A stretch of DNA of 64,000 nucleotides from Gordonia rhizosphera NBRC 16068 (GCF_000298195.1 NZ_BAHC01000118.1:39971-103970); one strand, 5' to 3'; counted from the stretch's first letter, positions 26,644-36,039 are shown. Numbers and translations: made by a program. Notes: generated from the sequence alone by a model not told the origin.

Positions 26644-27669
26644 TCAGCGGGTTCCGGCCTTGGCGTAGTCGGCGACGGAGTCGATGTTGGACTGGTCGAT
26701 GAACGCCGGACCGGTCAACGTGGCGCCTCCACCACCGATGATGTTGCCGTTGTTGATCTCCAGCCACAGCGAGTCCACCGCGAGGTAGCCCTGGAGGTAG
26801 GGCTGCTGGTCGATTGCCCATTGGACCTTGCCCTGCTTGATCGCATCGACGAGCGCCGCGTTGGTGTCGAAGGTGTAGATCTTCGCACTGCTGCTGCTCC
26901 TTCCGACCACATCGACCGCGGTCATCGCAATCGGGGCGCCGAGGGTCAGCACCGCGTCGATCGAGGGATCCTGCTGGAGCTTCGCGGTGAGGGTGGAGGC
27001 GACCGAGGTCATGTCCTCGCCGTTGACGTTGAGCGTCTCGAACTGCCCGTTGAACTTGGCCTTGGTTCCGGCGCAGCGTGATTCGAGCTGGACCTGGCCC
27101 TGGGCCTGGATCACGCACACCACGTGCTTGGCGCCGTCCTGGGTCAACCGTTCGCCGGCGGCGTTGCCGGCAAGCGTCTCGTTCTGTCCGAAGTACTCCT
27201 TGATCCCCAAGGCCTGCCAGTCGTCGAAGCCCGCATTGAAGCCGCTGATGGGGATGCCCGCCGCCTGTGCGTTCTTCACCCCGCCCGCCAGCGCCGACGC
27301 GGACGGCAATGTCAGGGCGATCCCGTCAACCTTCGAGTCGATCGCGGTCTGCAGCAGGTTTGCCTGATTGGGAGCCTGTGGGTCGGACGAGTACTGCAGG
27401 TTGACGTTGTCCTTGTCCGCCGCAGCCTGCGCGCCGGCACGAACGATGTCGAAGAAGGTGTCACCCGGAGGAGCGTGTGTGACCATCGCGATGGTCACTC
27501 GAGGCGTATTCGCCTGGCCGGCGCCGCCGCCCCCGGACCCGGAGGAATCGGGTTTCCCGCCGGTACTCGAGCACGCGGCCAGCAGCACGGCGGTTGCGAC
27601 CGTCGCAGTGAGTGCGGGCAATACGCGACGGCGCAACCGGCCGGCGGATCCCTGCGGTGTGGTGGGCAT
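26644..27669 (-). CDS. Sugar-binding lipoprotein of an ABC importer (RbsB type)
   Basis: This 341-residue substrate-binding protein begins with a signal peptide and lipobox (LLAACSS), then a Gly/Ser linker and a periplasmic-binding-protein fold of the RbsB/LacI class (TIAMVTHAPPGDTFFDIVR, VDGIALTLPS, IDAVLTLG). It would be anchored outside the membrane by a lipidated Cys. ATG 27669 follows AAAGGAA. No permease or ATPase gene lies in the window, so the rest of the importer must be elsewhere. A partial copy of the LacI operator lies upstream. The ligand is probably a sugar or polyol. Confidence 0.87.
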   Translation of the reverse strand: MPTTPQGSAGRLRRRVLPALTATVATAVLLAACSSTGGKPDSSGSGGGGAGQANTPRVTIAMVTHAPPGDTFFDIVRAGAQAAADKDNVNLQYSSDPQAPNQANLLQTAIDSKVDGIALTLPSASALAGGVKNAQAAGIPISGFNAGFDDWQALGIKEYFGQNETLAGNAAGERLTQDGAKHVVCVIQAQGQVQLESRCAGTKAKFNGQFETLNVNGEDMTSVASTLTAKLQQDPSIDAVLTLGAPIAMTAVDVVGRSSSSAKIYTFDTNAALVDAIKQGKVQWAIDQQPYLQGYLAVDSLWLEINNGNIIGGGGATLTGPAFIDQSNIDSVADYAKAGTR

Positions 27670-27757
27670 GGCTATTTCCTTTCGGGAAGGGGCACTGCCG
27701 GCGGCAGTACTACCTCGAACTCATTTGTCCTGACATACTGAGGTCGTAACAAATGAC

Positions 27758-27773
27758 CCTAGATCGATGCAAG
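27758..27773. promoter_or_regulatory. Partial LacI operator upstream of the sugar-binding gene
   Basis: CCTAGATCGATGCAAG matches 11 of 16 bases of the perfect palindrome at 28955-28970, including the centre TAGATCGAT. It lies 89 bases before the binding-protein start. Confidence 0.45.
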
Positions 27774-27823
27774 GATGTGCGCAAGACCACAGTGGGTGGC
27801 AATTGTGACTGAGAGGGCTTTTG

Positions 27824-28843
27824 TCAGCTGTCGGTTCGTCGGACGAGGCAGGTTGAGCTGCGGACCACGAGACTCGGCGCGAGTCGGATCACGCGGGGGT
27901 GATCCGATGACGTGCCGGTCAGGCGTTCGATGGCCAGTGTGATCGCCTGCCGTGCCAGTTCCTCGGTGTTCTGTTGAACCGTGGTGAGGTCGACGTGGGC
28001 CAGGCGCGACAGGCGGCTGTCGTCGTAGCCGACTATCGAGACCTCGCCCGGCACGTCGACACCACTACGCCTGAGCTCATCGAGGATTCCGACGGCGCAG
28101 CGGTCGTTGCCGGCCACGACGGCGGTGGGCAGGTCGCCGGAGTCCAACAGGCCACGGGCCGCGGCCGTTCCCGAGGACTCGGTGTAGTCGCCGGGAAGGA
28201 TGCGAATCCGGTCGCGCAGGCCGTAGGAGGTCATCGCCTCGATGTATCCGTCACGGCGTTCCTCCGCACCCGGCCGATCTCCGCCGTCAACGTGCACGAT
28301 GTCCGAATGACCCAAGTCAGCAAGGTGTTTGACCGCCAGGCGTGACCCTTCCGCATCGATGGTGTGTACCGCGTCGACCTTGGCCCGGCCCGGCGCGCGG
28401 CCGACCTCGACGATGGGCATCTCATCGGCGAACTCGGCCAGCGTGTCCTCGTTCGCGCCCAGGAGAATGGCCGCCGCACATCGTGATGCCGTGAACGTCC
28501 CGAAGGCGCGACGTTCGTCCCGCGCGGGAACCACCGCACTGAGGACGACGTCGTAGCCGGTCCCCTCGATGGTCGCGTAGATGCTCTCGATCAGGTCGGC
28601 GTGGAAAGGTTCCTGTGCGCTGAACAGCACGCCGATCAGATGACTGCGTTGCCGCCGCAGGAGTTGGGCGGCGATGTCGGGCTGATAGCCGAGTTCGGCC
28701 ACGGCATCGCGAACTCGTTTGCGCGACAACTCACTTGGTCCGGGGGCATCTCTGATGACCAACGAGGCGGTTGCGCGGGAGACGCCGGCGAGCTTGGCGA
28801 CGTCGAGCAGCGTCGGTCGTCGCCCCGTTCCGGCCCGCGCCAT
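27824..28843 (-). CDS. LacI-family transcriptional regulator
   Basis: This is a 339-residue LacI protein with the HTH at 10-35 (PTLLDVAKLAGVSRATASLV), a hinge and a periplasmic-binding-like sensor domain (HLIGVLFSAQEPFHADLIE, IVHVDGGDRPG, VSIVGYDDSRLSRL). It sits between the sugar-binding gene and the divergent oxidoreductase unit. A perfect palindrome with a central CG, typical of this family, lies between it and the oxidoreductase start. It is therefore the likely repressor of the carbohydrate unit, released by the imported sugar or a product. Confidence 0.92.
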   Translation of the reverse strand: MARAGTGRRPTLLDVAKLAGVSRATASLVIRDAPGPSELSRKRVRDAVAELGYQPDIAAQLLRRQRSHLIGVLFSAQEPFHADLIESIYATIEGTGYDVVLSAVVPARDERRAFGTFTASRCAAAILLGANEDTLAEFADEMPIVEVGRAPGRAKVDAVHTIDAEGSRLAVKHLADLGHSDIVHVDGGDRPGAEERRDGYIEAMTSYGLRDRIRILPGDYTESSGTAAARGLLDSGDLPTAVVAGNDRCAVGILDELRRSGVDVPGEVSIVGYDDSRLSRLAHVDLTTVQQNTEELARQAITLAIERLTGTSSDHPRVIRLAPSLVVRSSTCLVRRTDS

Positions 28844-28954
28844 GGACCCTCCTCGTCTTAGAGCGCCGCCATCGGCCGCGCCCGCACCAAATCGAACTCA
28901 CACTATCGTCTTGACTCTGTGGTCGGCGCCACTGCATGATGGCGTGCAGCCAAG

Positions 28955-28970
28955 TTTAGATCGATCTAAA
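28955..28970. promoter_or_regulatory. Predicted LacI operator
   Basis: TTTAGATCGATCTAAA is a perfect 16-bp palindrome with a central CG step. It lies 10 bases before the start at 28981 and overlaps the region of the ribosome site, where bound repressor would block expression. Confidence 0.8.
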
Positions 28971-28980
28971 TGGAGATGCC

Positions 28981-30048
28981 ATGGGACCCGATTCGACCAC
29001 TCTTCGGTGGGGCATGCTCTCGACGTCGAGCATCGGTCGCGTCGCGGCGGCAGCACTGTGCGCCGCACCGTCGGCGGAACTGAGCGCGGTGGCCGGTCGT
29101 GACGCCGACCGGGCGCGTGACTATGCCGACGAGATCGGGGCTCCGATCAGTTACGGCATCTATGACGATCTGCTCGCCAGCGACGAGATCGATGCCGTGT
29201 ATATCCCGCTGCCGATCTCGATGCACGCCGACTGGACGATCCGCGCGCTCGAGGCCGGAAAGCACGTGCTGTGCGAGAAACCTCTGGCCATGACCGCCGG
29301 CGACGCGACCCGGGTCTTCGATGCGGCCGACGCCGCCGACCGCCTGTGTATCGAAGGATTGATGTATCGCCACCATCCGCAGACGCTGCTCGCCCAGCGC
29401 CTCGTCGAGGACGGAGCCATCGGCGAAGTCGCGCACATCCGCGCCGCGCTGACCGTGTCAGCGCCGATCGGCGACATCCGACGCACCGCAGCGTTGGGCG
29501 GCGGGGCCTCACTCGATCTCGGGTGTTATTGCGTGAGCGCGATCCGGTTCTTCGGCGGACATCCGGACCGCGTCTTCGCCACTCGCGTGCTCGACACCGC
29601 CCCCGGCGCACACGGCACCGACCTGAGAACCGTGGTCACGCTCGACCTCCCCGACGAGGTATCGGCACAGTTCGACGTCGCCCTCGACTTCCCCCGGCGT
29701 GACGAACTCGAGATCATCGGCACCGGAGGCAAACTCACCATTCCTGACCCCTGGCTGTGTCGTCGTGGGTACATCGAACTCGAACGCGACGGCGTGACCG
29801 AGCGAGTGCCGGTCGACCCGGCCGGCACCTACCGACTGACCTTCGCCGACGATCCCGACAACATCGACGCCTATCGCATCGAGTTCGAGAACTCCTCGCG
29901 CGCCGTCATCGACGACACCCCGCCACGCTTCGGCCGTGCCGACGCCACAGATCAGGCCGCCGTTCTCGAGGCCATCCGGCAGTCCGCGGAACTCGGCATG
30001 CCCGTAACCCCCGCACCGTCGCCGGCCACGGCGTCCGCACGTTCCTGA
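28981..30048 (+). CDS. Gfo/Idh/MocA-family oxidoreductase, first
   Basis: This 355-residue NAD(P)-dependent sugar oxidoreductase has an N-terminal Rossmann fold (MLSTSSIGRVAAAALC) and the family EKP motif (CEKPLAMTAG, lysine about 101). A C-terminal alpha/beta sheet domain with GGGASLDLGCYCVSA follows. GGAG lies 5 bases before the ATG. It starts a three-gene unit with a second family member and a sugar isomerase/epimerase under the LacI operator. Such trios act on inositols, keto-sugars or aldonic acids; the exact sugar is not visible. Confidence 0.9.
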   Translation: MGPDSTTLRWGMLSTSSIGRVAAAALCAAPSAELSAVAGRDADRARDYADEIGAPISYGIYDDLLASDEIDAVYIPLPISMHADWTIRALEAGKHVLCEKPLAMTAGDATRVFDAADAADRLCIEGLMYRHHPQTLLAQRLVEDGAIGEVAHIRAALTVSAPIGDIRRTAALGGGASLDLGCYCVSAIRFFGGHPDRVFATRVLDTAPGAHGTDLRTVVTLDLPDEVSAQFDVALDFPRRDELEIIGTGGKLTIPDPWLCRRGYIELERDGVTERVPVDPAGTYRLTFADDPDNIDAYRIEFENSSRAVIDDTPPRFGRADATDQAAVLEAIRQSAELGMPVTPAPSPATASARS

Positions 30049-30062
30049 AAGGACAGATCCCC

Positions 30063-31241
30063 GTGACCACTCCCCCTCGCGTGCCACTCCGCGTCGGCAT
30101 CATCGGCTGCGGCAACGTCGCCCTCAACTTCCACGTCCCGGCGTATCAGGCCGTACCCGCACATTTCACCGTCGCCGCGCTCGCCGACCCCACGCCCGAA
30201 CGGCTCGAACTGGGGCGAACCACAGCGGGTCTGGCCGCCGAGCGGGTGTACACCGACGCGCTGGATCTGATCGCGCGTGACGACATCGATGTGGTCGACG
30301 TGTGCACCCCCCAGCACCTGCACCGTGACATCGTCGTCGCGGCCGCCCGGGCCGGCAAGCACATCCTGTGCGAAAAACCTCTCGCCGCAACACCGGCCGA
30401 CGCCCAGGCGATGGTCGAGGCGGCCGACGACGCCGACGTCGTACTCGGCGTCGTGCACAACTACCTGTTCTTCCCGGAGGTCGTCGCCGCCCGCCGACTG
30501 ATCGACTCGGGCGCACTCGGGGATGTGCGCACGGTTGTGGTGGACATGCTCGGCGTCGTCGATTCCCCGGGCGCCACCGGCTACCAGCCGAGGTGGCGAC
30601 ACGACCCCGCGGCGGCCGGTGGTGGAGTGCTGATGGACATGCTGCACGGCGTCTACCTCGCCGAGCACCTCCTCGCCGAGCCGGTCGAGCGGGTGTCGGG
30701 CTACGTCGACGCAGCGACACCAGGTGACGCGGTCGAAGGCCTTGCCCTGTGCCGGCTGGAAACGGCGCACCGCGCGGGCATGGTGAACATCGGCTGGGGC
30801 CTCGGTCCCGGCGGCATCCGCATCACCGGGAGCAAAGGCCGGCTCATCCTGCGTTACCACGACGAGGGCACCATGCCGTGGGCCCCGTTCGAATCCATGA
30901 CGATGACGACCGAATCCGGTACCGAGACAGTCGATCTGCCTTCCGGGCAAGAACTCGCCCCGCTGATCGCCACGGCGCTGCGCGACACCGTCGTCGACCT
31001 CGCGGACGCCATCCTCGGCCGCCGTTCCCCGGCCGCGCCGGGCAGCGCCGCGCTCCGCACGCTGGAGAGCACCGTCGGCGTCTACCAATCCGCAGCCCAG
31101 GGCACGACCGTCGCGCTGCCGCTGGATCCCGCATCCCCCACGCACCGTCGGGGCGTCATCGGGCTGAATGACCTGGACATCCCCGCCACCTCGCCCGTCC
31201 GGCAGCGTCACCTGTTCGGCCTGACCTCCCAAGGAGCCTGA
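30063..31241 (+). CDS. Gfo/Idh/MocA-family oxidoreductase, second
   Basis: This 392-residue member has GIIGCGNVALNFHVPAY, CEKPLAATPADAQ and the active-site region GGGVLMDMLHGVYLAEHL. The start is a GTG at 30063, with GAAAGGAC 8 bases upstream and 14 bases after the previous stop; longer in-frame starts overlap the first gene. The two oxidoreductases differ strongly in sequence, so they probably take successive steps rather than duplicate each other. Confidence 0.89.
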   Translation: MTTPPRVPLRVGIIGCGNVALNFHVPAYQAVPAHFTVAALADPTPERLELGRTTAGLAAERVYTDALDLIARDDIDVVDVCTPQHLHRDIVVAAARAGKHILCEKPLAATPADAQAMVEAADDADVVLGVVHNYLFFPEVVAARRLIDSGALGDVRTVVVDMLGVVDSPGATGYQPRWRHDPAAAGGGVLMDMLHGVYLAEHLLAEPVERVSGYVDAATPGDAVEGLALCRLETAHRAGMVNIGWGLGPGGIRITGSKGRLILRYHDEGTMPWAPFESMTMTTESGTETVDLPSGQELAPLIATALRDTVVDLADAILGRRSPAAPGSAALRTLESTVGVYQSAAQGTTVALPLDPASPTHRRGVIGLNDLDIPATSPVRQRHLFGLTSQGA

Positions 31242-31242
31242 C

Positions 31243-32199
31243 ATGCGGATCGGTCTGCTCACCGACAGCCTGTCCACCATGACCCGCGCCGACGCGCTGG
31301 ACACCGCAGCGGAATTCGGCATCGAGACCGTCGAGATCGGTCTCGGCGGCCCGCACGGCGGCTGGTCACCGGCACCGCACGCCGACATCGACGAATTGCT
31401 CACCGATCCGGGCGCGCGGGCCGACCTCAAACGCGCCGTCCGGTCGCGGGGTCTGCACCTCGAGGCCTTCAACGCCGCGGGCAACCCCCTGCACCCCACC
31501 CAAGGCGAACGGGACGACAGGATCCTGCGGGGCGCGATCCGACTCGCTGAGGAGTTCGAGATCGGCACCGTCGTCACGATGTCCGGGCTTCCTGCCGCGG
31601 CCGGTGACCGATTCCCCGCGTGGATCACCACGGTCTGGCCACCGGAGAACGTGGCACTCCTCGACGAACAATGGAACCGCGCGACCGACTATTGGGGAGG
31701 CGTCGTCGACGAGGCGAGCAGGCGGGGTGTGCGTATCGCCGTCGAGATGCACGCCAACCAACTCGTCTACAGCGTCCCGACGTTACAGCGCCTGCGCGCC
31801 GAGGTCGGCCCCACCCTCGGGGCGAACTTCGATCCCAGCCATCTGATGTGGATGGGTGCCGACCCGATCGCCGCGATCGCCGCGCTCGGCGACGCCATCT
31901 ATCACGTGCACGCCAAGGACACCCGCATCGAGGACCGCGCCGCCGTCGCTTCTCACCTCGAGACCACCCCCAACGAACTGGTCTCCGAGCGCGCCTGGAA
32001 CTATGTCGCGGTCGGGACCGGCCACCCCGGTGGGGTGGACTTCTGGGCCCGGTTCGCGACCGCGCTCGCCGACGCCGGCTACGACGGTCCGCTGTCGATC
32101 GAGAACGAGGATTACTCACTGGGACAGCGCGAATCGGTCGAGCTCGCCGCGACGACGCTGCGGGAGGCGTTGCAGCGGCGTCCCGCCCCGACCACGTGA
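31243..32199 (+). CDS. Sugar phosphate isomerase/epimerase (xylose-isomerase-like TIM barrel)
   Basis: This is a 318-residue AP-endonuclease-2 superfamily barrel. Metal-site segments include VRIAVEMHANQLVY, GANFDPSHLMWMG, IYHVHAKDTRI and the terminal SIENEDY, giving the usual Glu-Asp-His-Glu set. The ATG lies 1 base after the previous stop, with AAGGAG upstream. It completes the carbohydrate unit, likely interconverting a keto and an aldo intermediate formed by the oxidoreductases. Confidence 0.9.
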   Translation: MRIGLLTDSLSTMTRADALDTAAEFGIETVEIGLGGPHGGWSPAPHADIDELLTDPGARADLKRAVRSRGLHLEAFNAAGNPLHPTQGERDDRILRGAIRLAEEFEIGTVVTMSGLPAAAGDRFPAWITTVWPPENVALLDEQWNRATDYWGGVVDEASRRGVRIAVEMHANQLVYSVPTLQRLRAEVGPTLGANFDPSHLMWMGADPIAAIAALGDAIYHVHAKDTRIEDRAAVASHLETTPNELVSERAWNYVAVGTGHPGGVDFWARFATALADAGYDGPLSIENEDYSLGQRESVELAATTLREALQRRPAPTT

Positions 32200-32271
32200 C
32201 TCCGCTTGGCGACCCCAACACTGCGACTCGGGGGCAGGATCGACTCGCCGCGGAATGCCCACCGGCGGACT

Positions 32272-32706
32272 TCAGGCGTACGGATCAGTGATCTCCCGCA
32301 GCTTCGTCAGAAGCTGCCGCAATTCGCGCATGCCCCGGACACCGAGATGCCGTGTCCACTCCTCGTCGATCCTGGCTTCCTCGAGGCGGGCGATGGCGAT
32401 CGCCTCCTCGCCGCGCGCGGCTATCCGGACCAACCTGCCGCGCCCGTCGGTGGGGTCGACGACACGTTCAACGTACCCGGCACGCTCGAGACGGTCGACC
32501 AGGTGTGTTGCGGTCTGTTTGGCGACCTGGGCCTGCTCGGCGAGGTCGGTGAGCCGCGTTCCGTCGGGGCCGATCCGAGCTGCGACGCGGGCCTGAGCGA
32601 GAGTGATCTCATCGAATCCGGCACTGCGGACCGCCTCGAGGATCCGGTTCTCGGCGTAGCGCTGTGCGATGAACATCAACAAGGCTACGGGCGGTTCCTG
32701 CGCCAC
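32272..32706 (-). CDS. MarR-family transcriptional regulator
   Basis: This is a 144-residue winged-helix protein (TRLTDLAEQAQVAKQTATHL, then ERVVDPTDGRGRLVRI, the wing). A GTG at 32706 is preferred because AAGGAG lies 5 bases upstream; a GTG at 32712 would sit on that site. It diverges from the DinB-like gene at 32822, with a long inverted repeat between them, so it probably represses both itself and that enzyme. Confidence 0.88.
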   Translation of the reverse strand: MAQEPPVALLMFIAQRYAENRILEAVRSAGFDEITLAQARVAARIGPDGTRLTDLAEQAQVAKQTATHLVDRLERAGYVERVVDPTDGRGRLVRIAARGEEAIAIARLEEARIDEEWTRHLGVRGMRELRQLLTKLREITDPYA

Positions 32707-32725
32707 GGCCACTCCTTGATATTAG

Positions 32726-32760
32726 TTCGATGATGGGACTAATCTAGTCCTATCATCGAA
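32726..32760. promoter_or_regulatory. Predicted MarR operator
   Basis: TTCGATGATGGGACT is mirrored by AGTCCTATCATCGAA after a 5-base gap, with 14 of 15 positions paired. It fills the divergent promoter region 20 bases from the regulator start. Confidence 0.75.
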
Positions 32761-32821
32761 CCAATGGGCGGTGTCGTCATACCGACCGTTCACGCCGCGA
32801 TCTTCGGCTCGGAGGCACATG

Positions 32822-33463
32822 ATGAACAACGACGACATCTGGGCGGCCATCGACGACCATCGCAGCCGCACCGCAGATCTGCTCGAGGCGCTGCGCGATG
32901 ACGAATGGCGGCGTGCATCGCTGTGTGACGGCTGGACCATCCGCGATGTCGCCGCGCATCTGACACTTCAGCAGATCCGACTCCGACAGGCACTCACGAT
33001 GCTCCCGCTGGTGGTTCGACATCCCGGCGGACCCAACTCGGTCATCCACTGGTCGGCGAAACGCAAGGCGCAGGTACCGACCCGGCAGCTCACCGGTGAG
33101 ATCCGCGCGATGGTCGGGTCTCGCGCCCACAACATCGGCCTCACGCCACGAGAGGCCCTCATCGACATCCTCGTCCACGGTCAAGACATCGCACTCCCCC
33201 TGGACCGAACGCTGCCGATGTCGCCCGAGGCCGCCGCCGAGGCGGCCGGTCACATGCTTGCCTACGGCACAGGTTGGAGGTCAAAGGTTTTTCAACAGAA
33301 TGGATTACGTGGTGCAACGCTGCGTGCCACCGACATCGACTGGTCGGGTGGCACCGGCCCGGAGGTCCGCGGGCCCATGTGGGCCCTGCTGCTGTCGCTG
33401 GCCGGCCGACGGGCGGCGCTCGGTGAGTTGTCCGGCGACGGGATGACGCTGGTGTCGCGATGA
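32822..33463 (+). CDS. Maleylpyruvate-isomerase-family (DinB-like) mycothiol-dependent protein
   Basis: This is a 213-residue DinB-like four-helix protein with the family signature LCDGWTIRDVAAHLTLQ near residue 42 and HGQDIALPL about 123. Members use mycothiol and a metal held by three His. ATG 32822 is preferred over 32819 because GGAGG then lies 6 bases away. Divergent from the MarR gene, it may detoxify or isomerise the compound that gene senses. The actual substrate is unknown. Confidence 0.8.
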   Translation: MNNDDIWAAIDDHRSRTADLLEALRDDEWRRASLCDGWTIRDVAAHLTLQQIRLRQALTMLPLVVRHPGGPNSVIHWSAKRKAQVPTRQLTGEIRAMVGSRAHNIGLTPREALIDILVHGQDIALPLDRTLPMSPEAAAEAAGHMLAYGTGWRSKVFQQNGLRGATLRATDIDWSGGTGPEVRGPMWALLLSLAGRRAALGELSGDGMTLVSR

Positions 33464-33600
33464 CGGCTGTCGAGACGTGACGCTCGGAGCGCCGGCGGTC
33501 GGTGGCGATGAACGGGTGGATCGGACCGACGGCGCGCGGGTCGGTGGTCCACATGCGAACGTTGAAGGGAGATCCGTGACCGCCAAGCCGAGGAGATGAT

Positions 33601-34329
33601 ATGCCCACGGTCGAGATCCCGAATCCAGACGGTCCCGTGCCCGCCTACCTCGCCGTCCCCGACGGCCCCGGCCCGTGGCCCGGCGTCGTCGTCGTGCACG
33701 ACGCCGTCGGGATGACTCCGGACCTTCGTCGGCAGGCCGACTGGCTGGCCGGGGCCGGTCTGCTCGCCGTCGCCCCGGACCTGTTCCACTACGGTCGGCG
33801 ATTACGCTGTGTTGTCGCCTCGATGCGCGCGATGGTGGCAGGACGGGGCCGCGCCTTCGACGAGATCGACGCCGCCCGCGCGTGGTTGGCCGACCGCGAC
33901 GACTGCACCGGGCGAATCGGCGTCATCGGCTTCTGCCTCGGCGGCGGGTTCGCGGTGCTGTTGGCCGCGAGCGGTGACTATCAGGCCGCGAGCATCAACT
34001 ACGGCAACGTTCCCGACGGCGCCGACGATCTGTTCGCCGGTGCCTGCCCGGTCGTCGCCAGTTTCGGCGCGCGCGACCGGTCGATGCGCGGCGATCCGGA
34101 ACGTCTCCGGCATGCGCTCGAACACAACGGGATCCCGCACGATGTGCACGTCTACCCCGACGCCGGCCACGCCTTCCTCAACGACCACCCACGCGGCGAG
34201 ATGCCGCTGTGGGCGGTCCTGCCGGCCCGCTTCGCCCGCGCCGACTACCACGACCCCTCGGCCACCCACGCACGCCGCCGCATCGAGGAGTTCTTCGCCG
34301 AGCACCTCGGTAGCAACCCGCCGACCTGA
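33601..34329 (+). CDS. Dienelactone hydrolase family protein
   Basis: This 242-residue alpha/beta hydrolase has the cysteine nucleophile motif GFCLGG (about 102-107), the Asp in SFGARDRSM and the His in DAGHAFLND. It starts with the family-typical strand VPAYLAVPDG. The ATG follows AGGAGA. Its neighbours (a DinB-like protein and a permease) do not form an obvious pathway, so the ester or lactone it cleaves is unknown. Confidence 0.9.
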   Translation: MPTVEIPNPDGPVPAYLAVPDGPGPWPGVVVVHDAVGMTPDLRRQADWLAGAGLLAVAPDLFHYGRRLRCVVASMRAMVAGRGRAFDEIDAARAWLADRDDCTGRIGVIGFCLGGGFAVLLAASGDYQAASINYGNVPDGADDLFAGACPVVASFGARDRSMRGDPERLRHALEHNGIPHDVHVYPDAGHAFLNDHPRGEMPLWAVLPARFARADYHDPSATHARRRIEEFFAEHLGSNPPT

Positions 34330-34374
34330 CCGCCGCTGGTGAGGGGTGACCAGTTCGGGTGAGAAGATCTCAGG

Positions 34375-35718
34375 GTGCCCGCAGACCAACCCACGTCGAG
34401 AGGTCCGTCAGCGAAGAGGTCGGTCAGTCTGCTCGGCGCGATCGCGATCGGTATCGGCGGCATGGTCGGCGGCGGGATCTTCGCGGTCCTCGGCGAGGCG
34501 GCATCCCTGGCACGTGGCGGCACCGCCGTCGCATTCGCGCTGGGCGGACTGATCGCCGCTCTGACCGCCTACAGCTATGCCCATCTGTCGGTCGCGCACC
34601 CGAGCCGTGGCGGGACGATCACCTTCATCGACACCGCCTTCGGCAGAAATCTGCTCTCCGGCGGCGCCAACGTGATGTTGTGGCTCAGCTATCTGGTGAC
34701 GATCGCGCTCTACGCAACGGCTTTCGGTTCCTACTGCGCCGCACTGCTGCCGTCATCACTGTCGGATTCTTCCTTCGTGCAGCACTTGCTGATCAGCGTG
34801 GCGATCGTCGCGCCCACGGTCATCAACATCCTCAGCGCGAGTGTGGTCAGCCGAGCCGAGACAGCCATCGTCGTGTTCAAGCTCGCGCTGCTGGCGGTGG
34901 TCATCGCCGCGGGTGCCTCGGGTCTGTCGGGTTCGCGGCTCTCGCCCGCCAACTGGCCCGGACCGGTCGGATTGCTCACCGCGGGCATGGTCATCTTCGT
35001 CGCGTACGAGGGTTTCGAGCTGATCGCCAATGCCGCCGAGGATGTGAAGGATCCGCGCCGCACGCTGCCGCGCGCCTACTACCTTTCCGTCGGCATCGTC
35101 GTCATGCTGTACGTCGTCATCGCGGCCATCACGGTCAGCGTGCTCAACACGGCGCAGATCGACGAGTACAAGGACTACGCTCTGGCGGCCGCCGCGGAGC
35201 CGTCGCTGGGCCAGGTCGGATTTGTCCTGGTGGCCGTCGCCGCCATCGCCGCGACCCTGTCGGCCATCAACGCCACCGTCTACGGCAACGCCCGGCTCGG
35301 CTACATCCTTGCCGTCGACGGCGAATTACCGACATCGCAAGCCTGGGAGCGTCACCAGGTTCCGGTGGTCGGCGCGACGACAATCGCCGGCGCGAGCCTG
35401 CTGCTCGCGAACTTCATTCCGATCCGATCCATCGCCATCATCTCCAGCGCAAGCTTCCTGCTCGTGTTCACCATCGTCAACGCCGCGGCCTGGCGACTGT
35501 CCCACGAAATCGGTGCCCGTCGATGGGTGGTCATCGTCGCCACGGTCGCCAGTGCGGTCGCCCTGGTCGTCCTGCTGTGGCATTCGGCCTCGACCGACCT
35601 GGCCGCCCTCGCCGTCTTCACGGGTTTTGTCGCGCTGTCCGTTGGAGGCGAGTTCATCTATGGCCGATTCGTGCGAGGCCATTTCCTGGGCAGACCGTAC
35701 CGGGCCGACCATCGATGA
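34375..35718 (+). CDS. APC-superfamily amino acid permease
   Basis: This 447-residue integral membrane protein has about 12 hydrophobic segments. The first carries GIGGMVGGGIFAVLGEA, the substrate-site signature of amino acid/polyamine/organocation transporters, and the sixth has VAYEGFELIANAAEDVKDP. The start is a GTG at 34375 with a weak ribosome site. It lies 45 bases after the dienelactone hydrolase gene. The substrate cannot be told. Confidence 0.88.
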   Translation: MPADQPTSRGPSAKRSVSLLGAIAIGIGGMVGGGIFAVLGEAASLARGGTAVAFALGGLIAALTAYSYAHLSVAHPSRGGTITFIDTAFGRNLLSGGANVMLWLSYLVTIALYATAFGSYCAALLPSSLSDSSFVQHLLISVAIVAPTVINILSASVVSRAETAIVVFKLALLAVVIAAGASGLSGSRLSPANWPGPVGLLTAGMVIFVAYEGFELIANAAEDVKDPRRTLPRAYYLSVGIVVMLYVVIAAITVSVLNTAQIDEYKDYALAAAAEPSLGQVGFVLVAVAAIAATLSAINATVYGNARLGYILAVDGELPTSQAWERHQVPVVGATTIAGASLLLANFIPIRSIAIISSASFLLVFTIVNAAAWRLSHEIGARRWVVIVATVASAVALVVLLWHSASTDLAALAVFTGFVALSVGGEFIYGRFVRGHFLGRPYRADHR

Positions 35719-35739
35719 CCGAGCCGTCCAGTCGTCCGG

Positions 35740-36039
35740 TCATGCCGAGCAGAGCCAGAGTCGCAGCCGTGCGACTCGACGCAGCCGGCGCCGCCGAGCA
35801 TCGTCGAGTTCGGCCGACTCATCGGTGAGACGCAGGATACGAGTGAAGAACTCCGTTTGACTGAAACCGAAGACCTCCATGATCTGATCGGCGGGCCCGC
35901 CACCGTGGTCGGCCCACCGGGAGGCGAAGCCCAGGAGATCGACGTCGCGAGCCCCGGTCAAGCGGCGTCTCCGGTCCGGTGTCGACCGAGCTCTTCGGGG
36001 TGAGGTCGCGGCCGGTCGGGTGCCATGATCGTTGCCCAC
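35740..36039 (-). CDS. Small DUF3263-like protein
   Basis: This is a protein of up to 99 residues whose C-terminal 65 (DLLGFASRWADHGGGPADQI, then MEVFGFSQTEFFTRILRL) resemble the actinobacterial DUF3263 group. That group is short, helical and probably DNA-binding. The basic N-terminus and lack of a ribosome site before the GTG at 36039 leave the start uncertain. It converges with the permease. Confidence 0.6.
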   Translation of the reverse strand: MGNDHGTRPAATSPRRARSTPDRRRRLTGARDVDLLGFASRWADHGGGPADQIMEVFGFSQTEFFTRILRLTDESAELDDARRRRLRRVARLRLWLCSA

